The position numbers were made by a program, and so were the translations under genes. From the NCBI GenBank assembly GCA_964507045.1, contig CAZDOO010000009.1, positions 33,124 to 97,123 on the forward strand: 64,000 nt of DNA, read 5' to 3'. The notes under the pieces are model-generated. The model was not told the DNA's origin. It saw only the letters and a program-made list of their open reading frames with translations, and did not search any database. Shown piece by piece: positions 7,907 through 17,184 of this stretch. The stretch's first letter is position 1; each line of letters starts with the position of its first letter. This DNA comes from UBA8199 sp964507045. Lineage in GTDB: Bacteria; Verrucomicrobiota; Verrucomicrobiia; Limisphaerales; UBA8199.

Positions 7907-10564
7907 CTACACCCACGCCTTGCGGATCAGCCACATCTTGATGACCTGGGTTAGGCCGACGTAGCAGATCAGGGTCGCCAGCAGCAGCAGCCAGTAGAGC
8001 GGCGGCAGCGGCACAAAGCCCAGCGTCGAGGCCAACGGCGAGTAGGGCAGGTAGGCCCCGATGGCCATGATGAGCAGAGTGGTCATGGTGAGCTGCCAAC
8101 TGGAGCGCGACTGAACGAACGGCAGCAGGTTGGTGCGGATGACGTGGATGATGAGGGTTTGGGTCATCAGCGATTCGACGAACCAGCCGGAGTGGAACAG
8201 GGCGGCCGCGTAAGTTTCGTTCGGCACATCCGCCGAGGCGAAGCGCGCGGCCAGTTCCGGCGGGGGCGCAAGGCCGAGGTCGTGGCACTTGAACACAAAC
8301 CACATGATGGCGTAGGTGGTGTAGTCGAAGATGGAGCTGATCGGGCCGATGCAGATGATGTATTTCGCGATCTCGCCCATGTTCCAGGGGCGCGGCTTGG
8401 CGGTCTGGAGCGGGCCGACGTTGTCGGTGGGAATCGGAACCTGCGAGAAGTCGTAGAGCAGGTTGTTGGTGAGAATCTGGATGGGGGCCATGGGGACGAA
8501 CTTCAGCCAGGCGCTGGCGCCGATGACGCTGAACATGTTGCCGAAGTTCGAGCTGGCGCCCATGCGGATATACTTGAGGATGTTGACGAACACCTTGCGC
8601 CCCTCCAACACGCCTTCCTCCAGCACCATCAGGCTCTTTTCCAGCAGGATGACATCGGCCGACTCCTTGGCGATGTCCACCGCGTTATCCACCGAGATGC
8701 CCACATCGGCTGCCCGCAAAGCCGGGGCGTCGTTGATGCCATCCCCCATGAACCCAACGACGTGGCCCGCGCGTTGCAGCGCCTGCACGATGCGCTGCTT
8801 GTGCGCCGGCGACAGGCGCGCGAACACGTCGGTGACCTCCACGGCCTCGGCCAGTTGGGGGTCGGTCATGGTCTCGACCTGGCTGCCGAGGACGATCTTC
8901 TGGGCCGGGATGCCAACCTCGGTGCACACCTTGCGGGTGACGAGATCGTTATCTCCGGTCAGGACCTTGACGGTAACCCCTTGCTGGCGCAGGACGGTGA
9001 TAGCCTTGGCCGCGGTGTCCTTGGGAGGGTCGAGGAAGGCGAGGTAGCCGGTCAGGACCAGCTCGGCCTCGTCAGCTTTGGTATAAGCGGCCTTCGGCTC
9101 CACCTTCTTGGTGGCAACGGCCAGCACGCGGAAGCCGTCTTCGCTCAGGTCGTTGACCTGCTCGATGAGGTCGCCGACGAGGATGGGCTCCATCGGGAAG
9201 ATGTCGCCCTCGCTCTCGAAGTGGGTGCACTTGGCGAAAACGGCCTCCGGGGCGCCCTTGGTCAGCAGTTCGCGCTCGCCATCCGGCCCCTCGACCACCA
9301 CCGACATCATGCGGCGGGTGAAGTCGAACGGGATTTCATCCACCTTGCTGAACTGGTCAATCGACAGCGCCCCGTGCAGCTCCTTGTGGTGCAACACGGC
9401 ACGGTCGAGGATGTTCCTGAGGCCGGTCTGAAAGTGGCTCAGGAGGTAGGCATCCTGCAGCACCGCCTCGCTCTCGCTCTTGAAGACGTCGCAATAGAGT
9501 TCGAGGATGACGTGGTCCATCGTCAGCGTGCCGGTCTTGTCCGTGCACAGCACGTTCATGGCGCCGAAGTTCTGGATGGAATGCAGGCGCTTGACGATGA
9601 CCTTCTTGCGGGACATCGCCAGCGCGCCTTTGGAGAGGCAGACCGAGACGATCATCGGCAGCATTTCCGGCGTCAGCCCCACCGCCACCGAGAGCGAGAA
9701 GAAGAAGGCCATGTGCCAGTCGTGCTTGGTCGAGCCGTAGATGATGAACACCAGCGGGACCATCACGAGCATGAACCGGATCATCATCCACGTGAACTTG
9801 TTGACCCCCCGGTCAAAGGCGGTCTCCACCTGACGAGTGGAGAGGCTTTTGGCCACCTTGCCGAAGTAGGTCTGCGCGCCGGTGGCGACGATGACCGCGG
9901 TGGCGGACCCGCTCTCGACGCTGGTGCCAAGGAAACAGGTGTTGGAGCGCTCGATGGGTGAGACGTTGTCGCGGCGGTCCGGCGCGTCAGTCTTTTCGAC
10001 CGGCATGGATTCGCCGGTCAGCGTCGCTTGGATGACGAACAGGTCTTTGGCTGAGAGGAGCCGAACGTCGCCGGGGACCATGTCGCCGGCGGAGAGTTTG
10101 ATCACGTCGCCGGGCACGAGGTCCTGGAGCGGGATCTCCCGGGCCTGCCCGTCCCGCACGACCGTCGCGGTGACGTTGATCATCGCCTTGAGCTTGGCGG
10201 CGGCGGTGTCGGCGCGCGTCTCCTGGATGAAGCGCAGCGACACGCCCAGCACCACCATCAGCAGCATGACCACGCCGGCGCGGGCATCGCCTTCGGGCGC
10301 GACGAAGGAGATGGTTGCCAGCACCAACAGCAGGATCACCAATGGGTTGCGCGCCGCGAGATACAGGCGTTGCGGCCAGCCTTCGTGCTTTTCGCGGCCG
10401 ACTTCGTTGAGGCCGTATTGCTCCAGGCGCGCGGCGGCCGCTTCCTCCGTCAAGCCGGCCGGCGAGGTGCCCAGCAAGCGCAAGACCTCGGCACTGTCTT
10501 CCCTCGCCGCCTCGCGCGCGGGATCAGACAGGCCGTTCTGGCTCGGCTTTGGCAGGTCGGGCAT
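7907..10564 (-). CDS. mgtA: Magnesium-transporting P-type ATPase (MgtA/MgtB, P3B)
   Basis: An 885-residue P-type ATPase. Landmarks are TLTGES in the actuator domain, VGLTPEMLPMIV in helix four (the P3B magnesium signature), the phosphorylated Asp of CTDKTGTLTM near residue 341, KGAPE in the nucleotide domain, and GDGINDAPALRAADVGISV before the last helices. The family imports Mg2+ across the inner membrane using ATP. I chose the ATG at 10564 (MPDLPKPSQNG). A GTG at 10639 would add 25 residues without family resemblance. In other bacteria mgtA is controlled by Mg2+-sensing leaders. I could not recognise an M-box in the 170 bp upstream. Confidence 0.92.
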   Translation of the reverse strand: MPDLPKPSQNGLSDPAREAAREDSAEVLRLLGTSPAGLTEEAAAARLEQYGLNEVGREKHEGWPQRLYLAARNPLVILLLVLATISFVAPEGDARAGVVMLLMVVLGVSLRFIQETRADTAAAKLKAMINVTATVVRDGQAREIPLQDLVPGDVIKLSAGDMVPGDVRLLSAKDLFVIQATLTGESMPVEKTDAPDRRDNVSPIERSNTCFLGTSVESGSATAVIVATGAQTYFGKVAKSLSTRQVETAFDRGVNKFTWMMIRFMLVMVPLVFIIYGSTKHDWHMAFFFSLSVAVGLTPEMLPMIVSVCLSKGALAMSRKKVIVKRLHSIQNFGAMNVLCTDKTGTLTMDHVILELYCDVFKSESEAVLQDAYLLSHFQTGLRNILDRAVLHHKELHGALSIDQFSKVDEIPFDFTRRMMSVVVEGPDGERELLTKGAPEAVFAKCTHFESEGDIFPMEPILVGDLIEQVNDLSEDGFRVLAVATKKVEPKAAYTKADEAELVLTGYLAFLDPPKDTAAKAITVLRQQGVTVKVLTGDNDLVTRKVCTEVGIPAQKIVLGSQVETMTDPQLAEAVEVTDVFARLSPAHKQRIVQALQRAGHVVGFMGDGINDAPALRAADVGISVDNAVDIAKESADVILLEKSLMVLEEGVLEGRKVFVNILKYIRMGASSNFGNMFSVIGASAWLKFVPMAPIQILTNNLLYDFSQVPIPTDNVGPLQTAKPRPWNMGEIAKYIICIGPISSIFDYTTYAIMWFVFKCHDLGLAPPPELAARFASADVPNETYAAALFHSGWFVESLMTQTLIIHVIRTNLLPFVQSRSSWQLTMTTLLIMAIGAYLPYSPLASTLGFVPLPPLYWLLLLATLICYVGLTQVIKMWLIRKAWV

Positions 10565-10748
10565 AAGCACATCCAACAGAGCGCCCAAGATTGACCGCTG
10601 CGCGCTTTTCGTCCACCCCAAAGTCGCTGTCGGACGCACCAGAGAATTGAGGTGCTATTCCACACTGGCGAGCAGGGTGCGAATTGCGGTAACTTGCCAG
10701 TGTGCTCGACCGTCTCTAATAGGAGAAGCAGTTCGACGCAGATAAGTT

Positions 10749-12254
10749 ATGGCAAGAAATGGCAAGTTCCGATGGGTGAAATGGCTGGTGGCAGTGATCG
10801 TGCTCGGCGCGATGGGCGGCGCTGGGATCTACTTCGCGAACGACGAGGACGAGGCGCCGCAGTATCAGACCGCGGTGGTAACCCGCGGCGATTTGACGCA
10901 AGTGGTCACCGCCAGCGGCACGTTGAATCCCGTCCTCAACGTGCAGGTCGGCAGCCAGATCTCCGGCAACATCGCCAAGCTCTTTGCCGATTACAATTCC
11001 CTGGTCAAATCCAACCAGGTCGTCGCGCAACTGGACCCGTCCATCGCGCAGGCCAGCGTGCGCCAGGCCGAAGCGGACCTGGCCAACGCCCGGGCCTCGC
11101 TGGAACTGCAGCAGGCCGAAACCCGGCGCGCGGAGCTCCTCGTCAAGGACCGCCTTATTTCCCAATCGGATTACGACAAAGCCCTGGCCACGCTGCACCA
11201 GGCCGAGGCGCAGGTGAAGATCAAGCAGGCGTCGCTGGAACGTTCGAAGCTGGACTTGGCGCATTGCACCATCTACGCGCCGGTGGATGGCATTGTCATC
11301 TCGCGCAACGTGGATGTGGGCCAGACCGTCGCGGCGAGCATGAACGCGCCGGTGCTCTTCCAGATCGCCAACGACCTCTCGAATATGCAGATTGACGCCA
11401 ATGTCTCCGAGGCCGACGTGGGCACCGTCGAAACCGGACAGCAGGTGAACTTCACGGTGGATGCTTATCCGAACCGCACCTTTACCGGCCGGGTGGTGCA
11501 GATTCGCAATTCGCCCGTCACCGTCCAGAACGTCGTTACCTACGACACGGTCATCGGCGTAACCAACTCCGATTTCAAGCTCAAGCCCGGCATGACAGCG
11601 ACCGTCTCAATCACGACGGCCCAGCGCACGAATGTGCTCAAGGTCCCGAATGCGGCGCTCCGCTTCAAGCCGCCCGAGCCGTCCACCAACCAGACCGCCG
11701 TGGCCCAATTGCTGGCCAAGCTTGGCTTTGGGGAGAAGTCCAAACCCGCGGCGACGAACGCCGCGCCGGCCGCGGCTGCCGGTGGCACCAATCAGGTCGT
11801 GGCGGCCGCGGGCGCGCCGGCGCCGCTGACCGGCAACGAGCCGCCGGAGGAGCTGATGCGCCGGATGCGCGAGATGCGGGAGCGCGGCGAGGAGCCGCCG
11901 CCGGAAATTCGCGCCAAACTGCGCGAGCTTTTCCAGAGCGGCGCGCTGCAGCGCGGGGGTCAGGGCGGGCGCCCTGCGGGCGGCGAGGGGTCTTCGCGGC
12001 CCCGGCCCACCTCCAGTTGGCGCACGCTTTACGTCATGGCCACCAACACGCCGGCCGGTGGCGGCGAGCCCATCCTGGCGCCGGCGTCGGTGCGCGTCCG
12101 GCTCGGTATTACCGATAATTCCTACACCGAAGTCGCCACCGGTTTGAAGGAAGGGGACCGGGTTGTCACCGGGGTCAAACTGTCGCAGCCGCAGGAAGCC
12201 GCCGCCGCGCCAGCGGGCCGGAGCCCGTTCGGCGGGATGGGACGAATGCGCTGA
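10749..12254 (+). CDS. macA: MacA/HlyD-type periplasmic adaptor of an efflux pump
   Basis: A 501-residue membrane-fusion protein. There is one N-terminal membrane helix (about residues 11-30), then the lipoyl-like half SGTLNPVLNVQVGSQISG, a long alpha-hairpin rich in Ala, Glu and Gln, the second lipoyl half APVDGIVISRNVDVGQTV and beta-barrel sequence. This links an inner-membrane ABC exporter to an outer-membrane channel. It is longer than a usual MacA because of an inserted stretch of about 130 residues, Ala/Pro-rich and then strongly charged (MRRMREMRERGEE), before the last strand. It heads an operon with an MFS transporter and the MacB-type ATPase and permease genes. Confidence 0.88.
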   Translation: MARNGKFRWVKWLVAVIVLGAMGGAGIYFANDEDEAPQYQTAVVTRGDLTQVVTASGTLNPVLNVQVGSQISGNIAKLFADYNSLVKSNQVVAQLDPSIAQASVRQAEADLANARASLELQQAETRRAELLVKDRLISQSDYDKALATLHQAEAQVKIKQASLERSKLDLAHCTIYAPVDGIVISRNVDVGQTVAASMNAPVLFQIANDLSNMQIDANVSEADVGTVETGQQVNFTVDAYPNRTFTGRVVQIRNSPVTVQNVVTYDTVIGVTNSDFKLKPGMTATVSITTAQRTNVLKVPNAALRFKPPEPSTNQTAVAQLLAKLGFGEKSKPAATNAAPAAAAGGTNQVVAAAGAPAPLTGNEPPEELMRRMREMRERGEEPPPEIRAKLRELFQSGALQRGGQGGRPAGGEGSSRPRPTSSWRTLYVMATNTPAGGGEPILAPASVRVRLGITDNSYTEVATGLKEGDRVVTGVKLSQPQEAAAAPAGRSPFGGMGRMR

Positions 12255-12260
12255 TGAGTC

Positions 12261-13568
12261 ATGCCGCCCATGCCGGAGAACGGGGTCGCCAACCTCACCA
12301 CGGTGCCGGAGGAGATACCGGGCGCGCCCGCGCGCGTGCCGGCAGGCGTATTGCCGTGGCGCCAGACGTTCGCGGCGCTCAAGCACCGCAACTTCCGGCT
12401 TTTCTTCGCCGGCCAGTTGGTCTCGCTGGTCGGCACGTGGATGCAGAACACCGCCCAAAGCTGGCTGGTCTATCAACTCACCGGTTCCAAGCTCCTGCTG
12501 GGCATCGTCGCCGCCGTGGGTTCCGCGCCGCTGCTGCTGTTCTCGATGTGGGGCGGATCGGTGGCGGACCGGCATCCGAAGCGGACGGTGCTGCTCTTCA
12601 CGCAGAGCGCCATGATGCTGCTGGCGTTCGTATTCGCCGCGCTGGTTTGGAGCGAGTGGGTGCGGGCCTGGCACATTATGGCGCTGGCGGCGCTCGGGGG
12701 CATAGCCATGGCGTTCGACATGCCGGCGCGCCAGGCATTCGTGGTCGAGATGACCAGCCGCGAGGACTTGTTGAACGCGGTGTCGCTCAACAGCTCCGTC
12801 TTCAACGGCGCGCGCGTGGTCGGGCCGGCGGTGGCGGGATTCCTGATGGCGCAGGCGGGCCTGGCGGCGTGCTTCTTCCTGAACGGGCTGAGTTTCCTGG
12901 CCGTGCTGGCGGGGCTGTTGCTGATGCGGCTGCCCCGGTTTGTGCCCCCCGCCGCGCCGGCCTCCACCTGGCAGCATGCCCTGGACGGATTCGCCTACGT
13001 CGCGAAGCACCGCCGCGTGCGCACTTTGCTGCTGCTGGTGGCCATTGTCGGCGTGTTTGGCTGGTCGTACTCGGTGCTGCTGCCGGCGTTTGCTCAGGAC
13101 GAACTGCGCGTGGGCAGCCGCGAGTATGGGATGTTGCTCAGCGCCAACGGCATTGGCGCGCTCTGTGGGGCGCTGACGGTCGCCACTTATGGCAATCGGC
13201 TGCCCCGGCGGTTGCTGGTGTTCGGCGGCCTGGGGCTTTTCGCGCTGATGTTGCTGCTGCTGGCCGTGACGCGGAACTACTACCTGGCGCTGGGCTTGCT
13301 GGCGATCGCCGGCGGGGGCATGCTGCTTTATCTCTCGACCAGCAACACCGTGATTCAGACCAGTGTCGCCGACGGCATGCGGGGGCGCGTCATGGGCATT
13401 TGGGCGCTGATGTTCGGCGGCATGATGCCGCTGGGCGGACTGGTGGCCGGCGTTCTCTCCCACTGGCTCGGCGTGCCCTGGGCCGTAGCCCTGGGCGCGA
13501 TGGTGTGCGGCGCCACGGCGCTGGCAACATGGTTGGCCGTGCGCCGCAGTCCGCCTAGTCCCGCATGA
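12261..13568 (+). CDS. MFS transporter (EntS-like, MFS_3 family)
   Basis: A 435-residue protein with about twelve membrane helices. The conserved NFRLFFAGQLVSLVGTWMQ segment lies near residue 40, SVADRHPKR is in the 2-3 loop and FDMPARQAF follows helix five. These identify the drug/siderophore exporter branch that includes EntS. It probably exports a small molecule across the inner membrane by proton antiport. It starts 6 bp after the adaptor gene and its stop overlaps the ABC ATPase start by 4 bp, so it is embedded in the MacAB-type operon. That is an unusual position for an MFS exporter. Confidence 0.87.
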   Translation: MPPMPENGVANLTTVPEEIPGAPARVPAGVLPWRQTFAALKHRNFRLFFAGQLVSLVGTWMQNTAQSWLVYQLTGSKLLLGIVAAVGSAPLLLFSMWGGSVADRHPKRTVLLFTQSAMMLLAFVFAALVWSEWVRAWHIMALAALGGIAMAFDMPARQAFVVEMTSREDLLNAVSLNSSVFNGARVVGPAVAGFLMAQAGLAACFFLNGLSFLAVLAGLLLMRLPRFVPPAAPASTWQHALDGFAYVAKHRRVRTLLLLVAIVGVFGWSYSVLLPAFAQDELRVGSREYGMLLSANGIGALCGALTVATYGNRLPRRLLVFGGLGLFALMLLLLAVTRNYYLALGLLAIAGGGMLLYLSTSNTVIQTSVADGMRGRVMGIWALMFGGMMPLGGLVAGVLSHWLGVPWAVALGAMVCGATALATWLAVRRSPPSPA

Positions 13569-14326
13569 ACACTGTGATTCAACTTCAGGATATCCGGAAA
13601 ACCTACCGCACCGGGGATGTGGAGGTGCCCGCCGTGCGCGGGGTGTCGCTGGAAGTCTCCGCAGGCGAGTTCGTGGCGCTGATGGGCGCCAGCGGCTCCG
13701 GCAAGTCGACCCTGATGAACATCATCGGCTGCCTGGACCGGCCGACCCAGGGAAAGTATTTGCTGGACGGCATCGATGTCTCCCAACTCAGCCGTGACGA
13801 GCTGGCTGACATCCGCAACCAGAAGATCGGCTTCGTCTTCCAGGGTTTCAACCTGCTCTCCCGCACCTCCGCGCTGGAGAACGTCGAATTGCCGATGCTC
13901 TACGGCCGCCAGCGCCTGGCCGGACCGGGCCAGCGCGAGCGCGCCTTGAAAGCCCTGGCCACAGTCGGGCTGGCCGAACGCGCGGATCACAAGCCGAACC
14001 AGCTTTCCGGCGGGCAGCAGCAACGCGTCGCCATCGCCCGCGCGCTGTCCAACCAGCCCGCGCTGCTGCTGGCCGACGAGCCGACCGGCAACCTCGATAG
14101 CCGCACCAGCGTGGACATCATGGGTGTTTTCCAGAAGCTCAACGACCAGGGCATTACCATCGTCATGGTCACCCATGAGCTGGACATTGCCCAATACACC
14201 AAGCGGATGGTCGTCATGCGCGACGGCAAGATAGTGAGCGACTCGCCTGTGGGCAAACGCCTGAGCGCCGAAACCGAACTTCACCGGTTGCAGGAAGAGC
14301 AGAAAGCCGTGCAATTGGCGGATTGA
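13565..14326 (+). CDS. macB: MacB-type ABC transporter ATPase
   Basis: A 253-residue ABC ATPase with Walker A GASGSGKST near residue 41, the Q-loop segment VFQGFNLL, signature LSGGQQQRVAIARAL near 145, Walker B LLLADEPTGNLD and the H-loop VTHELD. It belongs to the MacB/LolD group (type VII exporters). These use ATP in the cytoplasm to drive conformational changes transmitted to the periplasm, often expelling antibiotics, peptides or lipoproteins. In E. coli MacB the ATPase and permease are one chain, whereas here they are two adjacent genes. It overlaps both neighbours, which suggests translational coupling. Confidence 0.92.
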   Translation: MNTVIQLQDIRKTYRTGDVEVPAVRGVSLEVSAGEFVALMGASGSGKSTLMNIIGCLDRPTQGKYLLDGIDVSQLSRDELADIRNQKIGFVFQGFNLLSRTSALENVELPMLYGRQRLAGPGQRERALKALATVGLAERADHKPNQLSGGQQQRVAIARALSNQPALLLADEPTGNLDSRTSVDIMGVFQKLNDQGITIVMVTHELDIAQYTKRMVVMRDGKIVSDSPVGKRLSAETELHRLQEEQKAVQLAD

Positions 14327-14328
14327 AC

Positions 14329-15546
14329 ATGCGCTACCTCGTCATCCTCAAAGTCGCCTTCCGCGCGCTGCGCCGGAACAAGATGCGCACGGCCCTGACC
14401 ATGCTGGGCATCATCATCGGCGTGGGCGCGGTCATCGCCATGGTCGGCATCGGCAACGGCGCCAAGGCGCAGGTCGAAGCGCGCATCGCCGCGCTGGGGC
14501 AGAACGTGATCATGGTCTTCTCCGGCAGCATTACCCGCGGCGGCGTTCACACCGGGTTTGGCGGCGCCGGCACGCTTACGGTGGAGGACGCGCTCGCAAT
14601 GCAGCGGGAAGTTCCCGGCGTGGCCGCCGTCAGCCCGGAGGTGCGCACCGGCGGCCAAATCATGGCGGGCAACAATAACTGGAGCACCTCGATCATGGGC
14701 GAAGGCGTGGATTACCTGGCCATCCGCCAATGGGACCTGGCCGAAGGCGCCATGTTCACGGAAGCCGATGTGCGATCTGCCGCCAAGGTCTGCGTCCTCG
14801 GCAAGACCACCGCCGACAAGCTGTTCCCGGAGGATGACCCGGTCGGCAAGATCATCCGCATCAAGAATGTCCCGGTGAAGGTCCTCGGCGTGCTGCGGAG
14901 CAAAGGCGTCTCCATGTTCGGCTCGGACCAGGATGACACTGTGCTGGTGCCCTACACGACCGCCATGAAACGGTTTGCCGGCGTCACGACGCTCCGCTCC
15001 ATCAACGTGCAGGCGGCGACCGCCGGGCAGATGGCCGAGGTGCAAAGCGGCATCACCGATTTGCTCCGGCAGCGCCATCGCACCCAGCCGGGCGCCGACG
15101 ACGATTTCATGCTGCGCAACCAGCAGGAACTCTCCGAGGCCATGACCGCCACCACGGACGTAATGACCGCGCTGCTGGCCGCCATCGCCAGCGTCTCCCT
15201 GCTCGTGGGCGGCATCGGCATTATGAATATCATGCTGGTGAGCGTGACCGAGCGCACGCGCGAGATCGGCATCCGCATGGCCGTCGGCGCGCGGGGCCGG
15301 GACATCCTCCTGCAGTTCCTGATCGAGGCGGTGGCGCTCAGCTCGACGGGCGGTGTGCTGGGGGTATTGCTGGGCGTTGGCGGCGCCAAGCTCATTACCA
15401 TGATCAAGGAATGGCCCACCCTCGTCTCCCTGCAATCCATCATCGTGGCCTTCGCCTTCAGCGCCGCCGTCGGGGTGTTCTTCGGCTTCTACCCGGCGCG
15501 CAAAGCCTCGCAACTCGACCCCATCGACGCGTTGCGGTACGAATAG
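14329..15546 (+). CDS. MacB/FtsX-type ABC transporter permease
   Basis: A 405-residue permease with the MacB layout: one N-terminal helix (ALTMLGIIIGVGAVIAMVGI), a periplasmic domain of about 230 residues, and three C-terminal helices, with the conserved SLLVGGIGIMNIMLVSVTER and TREIGIRMAVGARGRDI segments. With the preceding ATPase and the MacA-like adaptor it should form a tripartite exporter, but no TolC-like channel is in the window. I chose the ATG at 14329. A TTG at 14323 overlapping the ATPase stop would add two residues. The gene closes the operon, since the next gene is 95 bp downstream and of another function. Confidence 0.9.
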   Translation: MRYLVILKVAFRALRRNKMRTALTMLGIIIGVGAVIAMVGIGNGAKAQVEARIAALGQNVIMVFSGSITRGGVHTGFGGAGTLTVEDALAMQREVPGVAAVSPEVRTGGQIMAGNNNWSTSIMGEGVDYLAIRQWDLAEGAMFTEADVRSAAKVCVLGKTTADKLFPEDDPVGKIIRIKNVPVKVLGVLRSKGVSMFGSDQDDTVLVPYTTAMKRFAGVTTLRSINVQAATAGQMAEVQSGITDLLRQRHRTQPGADDDFMLRNQQELSEAMTATTDVMTALLAAIASVSLLVGGIGIMNIMLVSVTERTREIGIRMAVGARGRDILLQFLIEAVALSSTGGVLGVLLGVGGAKLITMIKEWPTLVSLQSIIVAFAFSAAVGVFFGFYPARKASQLDPIDALRYE

Positions 15547-15641
15547 GCACGGCCACTGATGAACAGGCATTGCAGTGCGCCAGTCCGTGCTCGAATGCCG
15601 ACCAATGTTCCAATTAATGAACTAGTTATACCCAGCTAAAT

Positions 15642-17066
15642 ATGAAACCGGAGAAAGAATTCAATTCCAGCCTGAGCCGGCGCCAATTCATCGGCCGCAC
15701 CGCAACAGCCGTGGCAGCGTTCAGTGTGGTTCCTCGCCATGTTCTCGGCGGCCCGAAGTTCGTCGCGCCCAGCCAGAAGATTAATATCGCCATCATTGGC
15801 TGCGGCGGCCAGGGGCGAACAAACGTCCGCGCCCTGTTTAATCACCCGGATGTGCGGATCATCGCGGTGGCTGACCCCATCGAATCTCATAACCTGGATG
15901 CGTTCTATTACAAGGGCAATGCCGGGCGCCTGCCCGTGAAGGCGGAAATTGAAAAGCACTACTCGGAGAAGACGTCCAAGTTCAAGGTGGCCGATTATGA
16001 GGATTTCCGCGTGATGCTGGAGAAGCAGAAGTCCATTGACGCCATCCTTTGTGCCACGCCCGATCATCAGCACGCCTATGTTTGCGTAAGCGCAATGCGC
16101 CAGGGCAAACATGTCTATTGTGAAAAGCCGCTTACGCACAACGTCTGGGAAGCGCGCCAAGTGGCCAGGGTGGCGAAAGAAACCGGCGTGGCGACCCAGT
16201 TGGGGAACCAAGGGCACTCGGGCGACTTCATCCGGCAGACTTGTGAGATGATCTGGGATGGGGCGATTGGGGATGTGCGTGAGGTTCATGCCTGGACCAG
16301 CGCCGGCCGGTGGAATAAGCAGCTTCCCGGCGGCCGGCCTCCGGCGCAAGCGACCCCAAAAAGGGTGAACTGGGATCTGTGGCTGGGGCCGCGGGAAACG
16401 CGTCCTTACAGCTCAGCGTACACGCCGGTCACTTGGCGGGATTTCTGGGATTTCGGCACCGCGCCCATCGGGGACTTCTTCTGCCATAATTTTGACCCGG
16501 CCGTCTGGGCGCTGGACCTGCGCGAACCGCTCAGCATCGAAGCGTCCGGCGTTGGCGGGGTGGACTCCTATATTGCGCCGCCGGGCGGGCTCTACACCTA
16601 CCACTTCGGTCCGCGCGGCAAAATGCCGGCGGTTAAATTCGTGTGGTATGAGGGCGGGCTGATGCCCGCGCGCCCCGAGGGTTTGGAGGAGGAGGATCAG
16701 CTCGGCGCCAACGGCAACGGCATCCTGTTCGTTGGCGACAAAGGCATGCTGACTTGCGGTGGCTGGGCGGGAAGGCCCTCCCTGTTGCCCGGCTCCAAAG
16801 ACGAAGCTTACAAGCGCCCGGCGAAGACCTTGCCACGGTCCAAGGGCCATCACCGCGATTGGCTCGACGCCTGCAAAGGCGGCATGCCGGCTAGCGCCAA
16901 TTTCGAATACGGCACCGCTTTGACGGAAGTGGGCCTGCTAGGCCTGGTAGCATTGCGCCTCGGCAAGAAGATGTATTGGGATGCCAAGGCGATGAAAGCC
17001 ACCAATGCCCCGGCGGCCGAGGCCTTCCTGAGGGAACGCTATCGCCCCGGCTGGGAAGTGGCATGA
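15642..17066 (+). CDS. Tat-exported Gfo/Idh/MocA-family oxidoreductase
   Basis: A 474-residue protein that opens with a twin-arginine signal (SRRQFIGRTATAVAAFSVV), then a Rossmann fold with IAIIGCGGQGRTNVRAL near residue 55. The catalytic-type Lys sits in CEKPLTHNVWEA near residue 165. The second half is the Gfo/Idh C-terminal domain. The family oxidises or reduces sugars and sugar acids with tightly bound NAD(P). Tat export suggests it folds with its cofactor before reaching the periplasm. It lies 118 bp upstream of the GH78 rhamnosidase on the same strand, consistent with processing of plant or algal sugars. The substrate cannot be told from sequence. Confidence 0.9.
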   Translation: MKPEKEFNSSLSRRQFIGRTATAVAAFSVVPRHVLGGPKFVAPSQKINIAIIGCGGQGRTNVRALFNHPDVRIIAVADPIESHNLDAFYYKGNAGRLPVKAEIEKHYSEKTSKFKVADYEDFRVMLEKQKSIDAILCATPDHQHAYVCVSAMRQGKHVYCEKPLTHNVWEARQVARVAKETGVATQLGNQGHSGDFIRQTCEMIWDGAIGDVREVHAWTSAGRWNKQLPGGRPPAQATPKRVNWDLWLGPRETRPYSSAYTPVTWRDFWDFGTAPIGDFFCHNFDPAVWALDLREPLSIEASGVGGVDSYIAPPGGLYTYHFGPRGKMPAVKFVWYEGGLMPARPEGLEEEDQLGANGNGILFVGDKGMLTCGGWAGRPSLLPGSKDEAYKRPAKTLPRSKGHHRDWLDACKGGMPASANFEYGTALTEVGLLGLVALRLGKKMYWDAKAMKATNAPAAEAFLRERYRPGWEVA

Positions 17067-17184
17067 AGGGAACGCGACGACAACCATGAACGTCATCTTC
17101 CGGTTGGTCAGACCGCCGCCGGGGCGCTTTCCTCCTGGCTGCGTTTTGAAATTCGATTGATCCTCCGATTGCGGGAGACCATGA

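Noticed and set aside
8144..9961. 605-residue plus-strand frame opposite mgtA
   Set aside because: Antisense shadow; the P-type ATPase motifs are on the minus strand.
11607..13463. 618-residue minus-strand frame across the adaptor and MFS genes
   Set aside because: Low-complexity Gln/His/Arg-rich shadow of two recognisable plus-strand genes.
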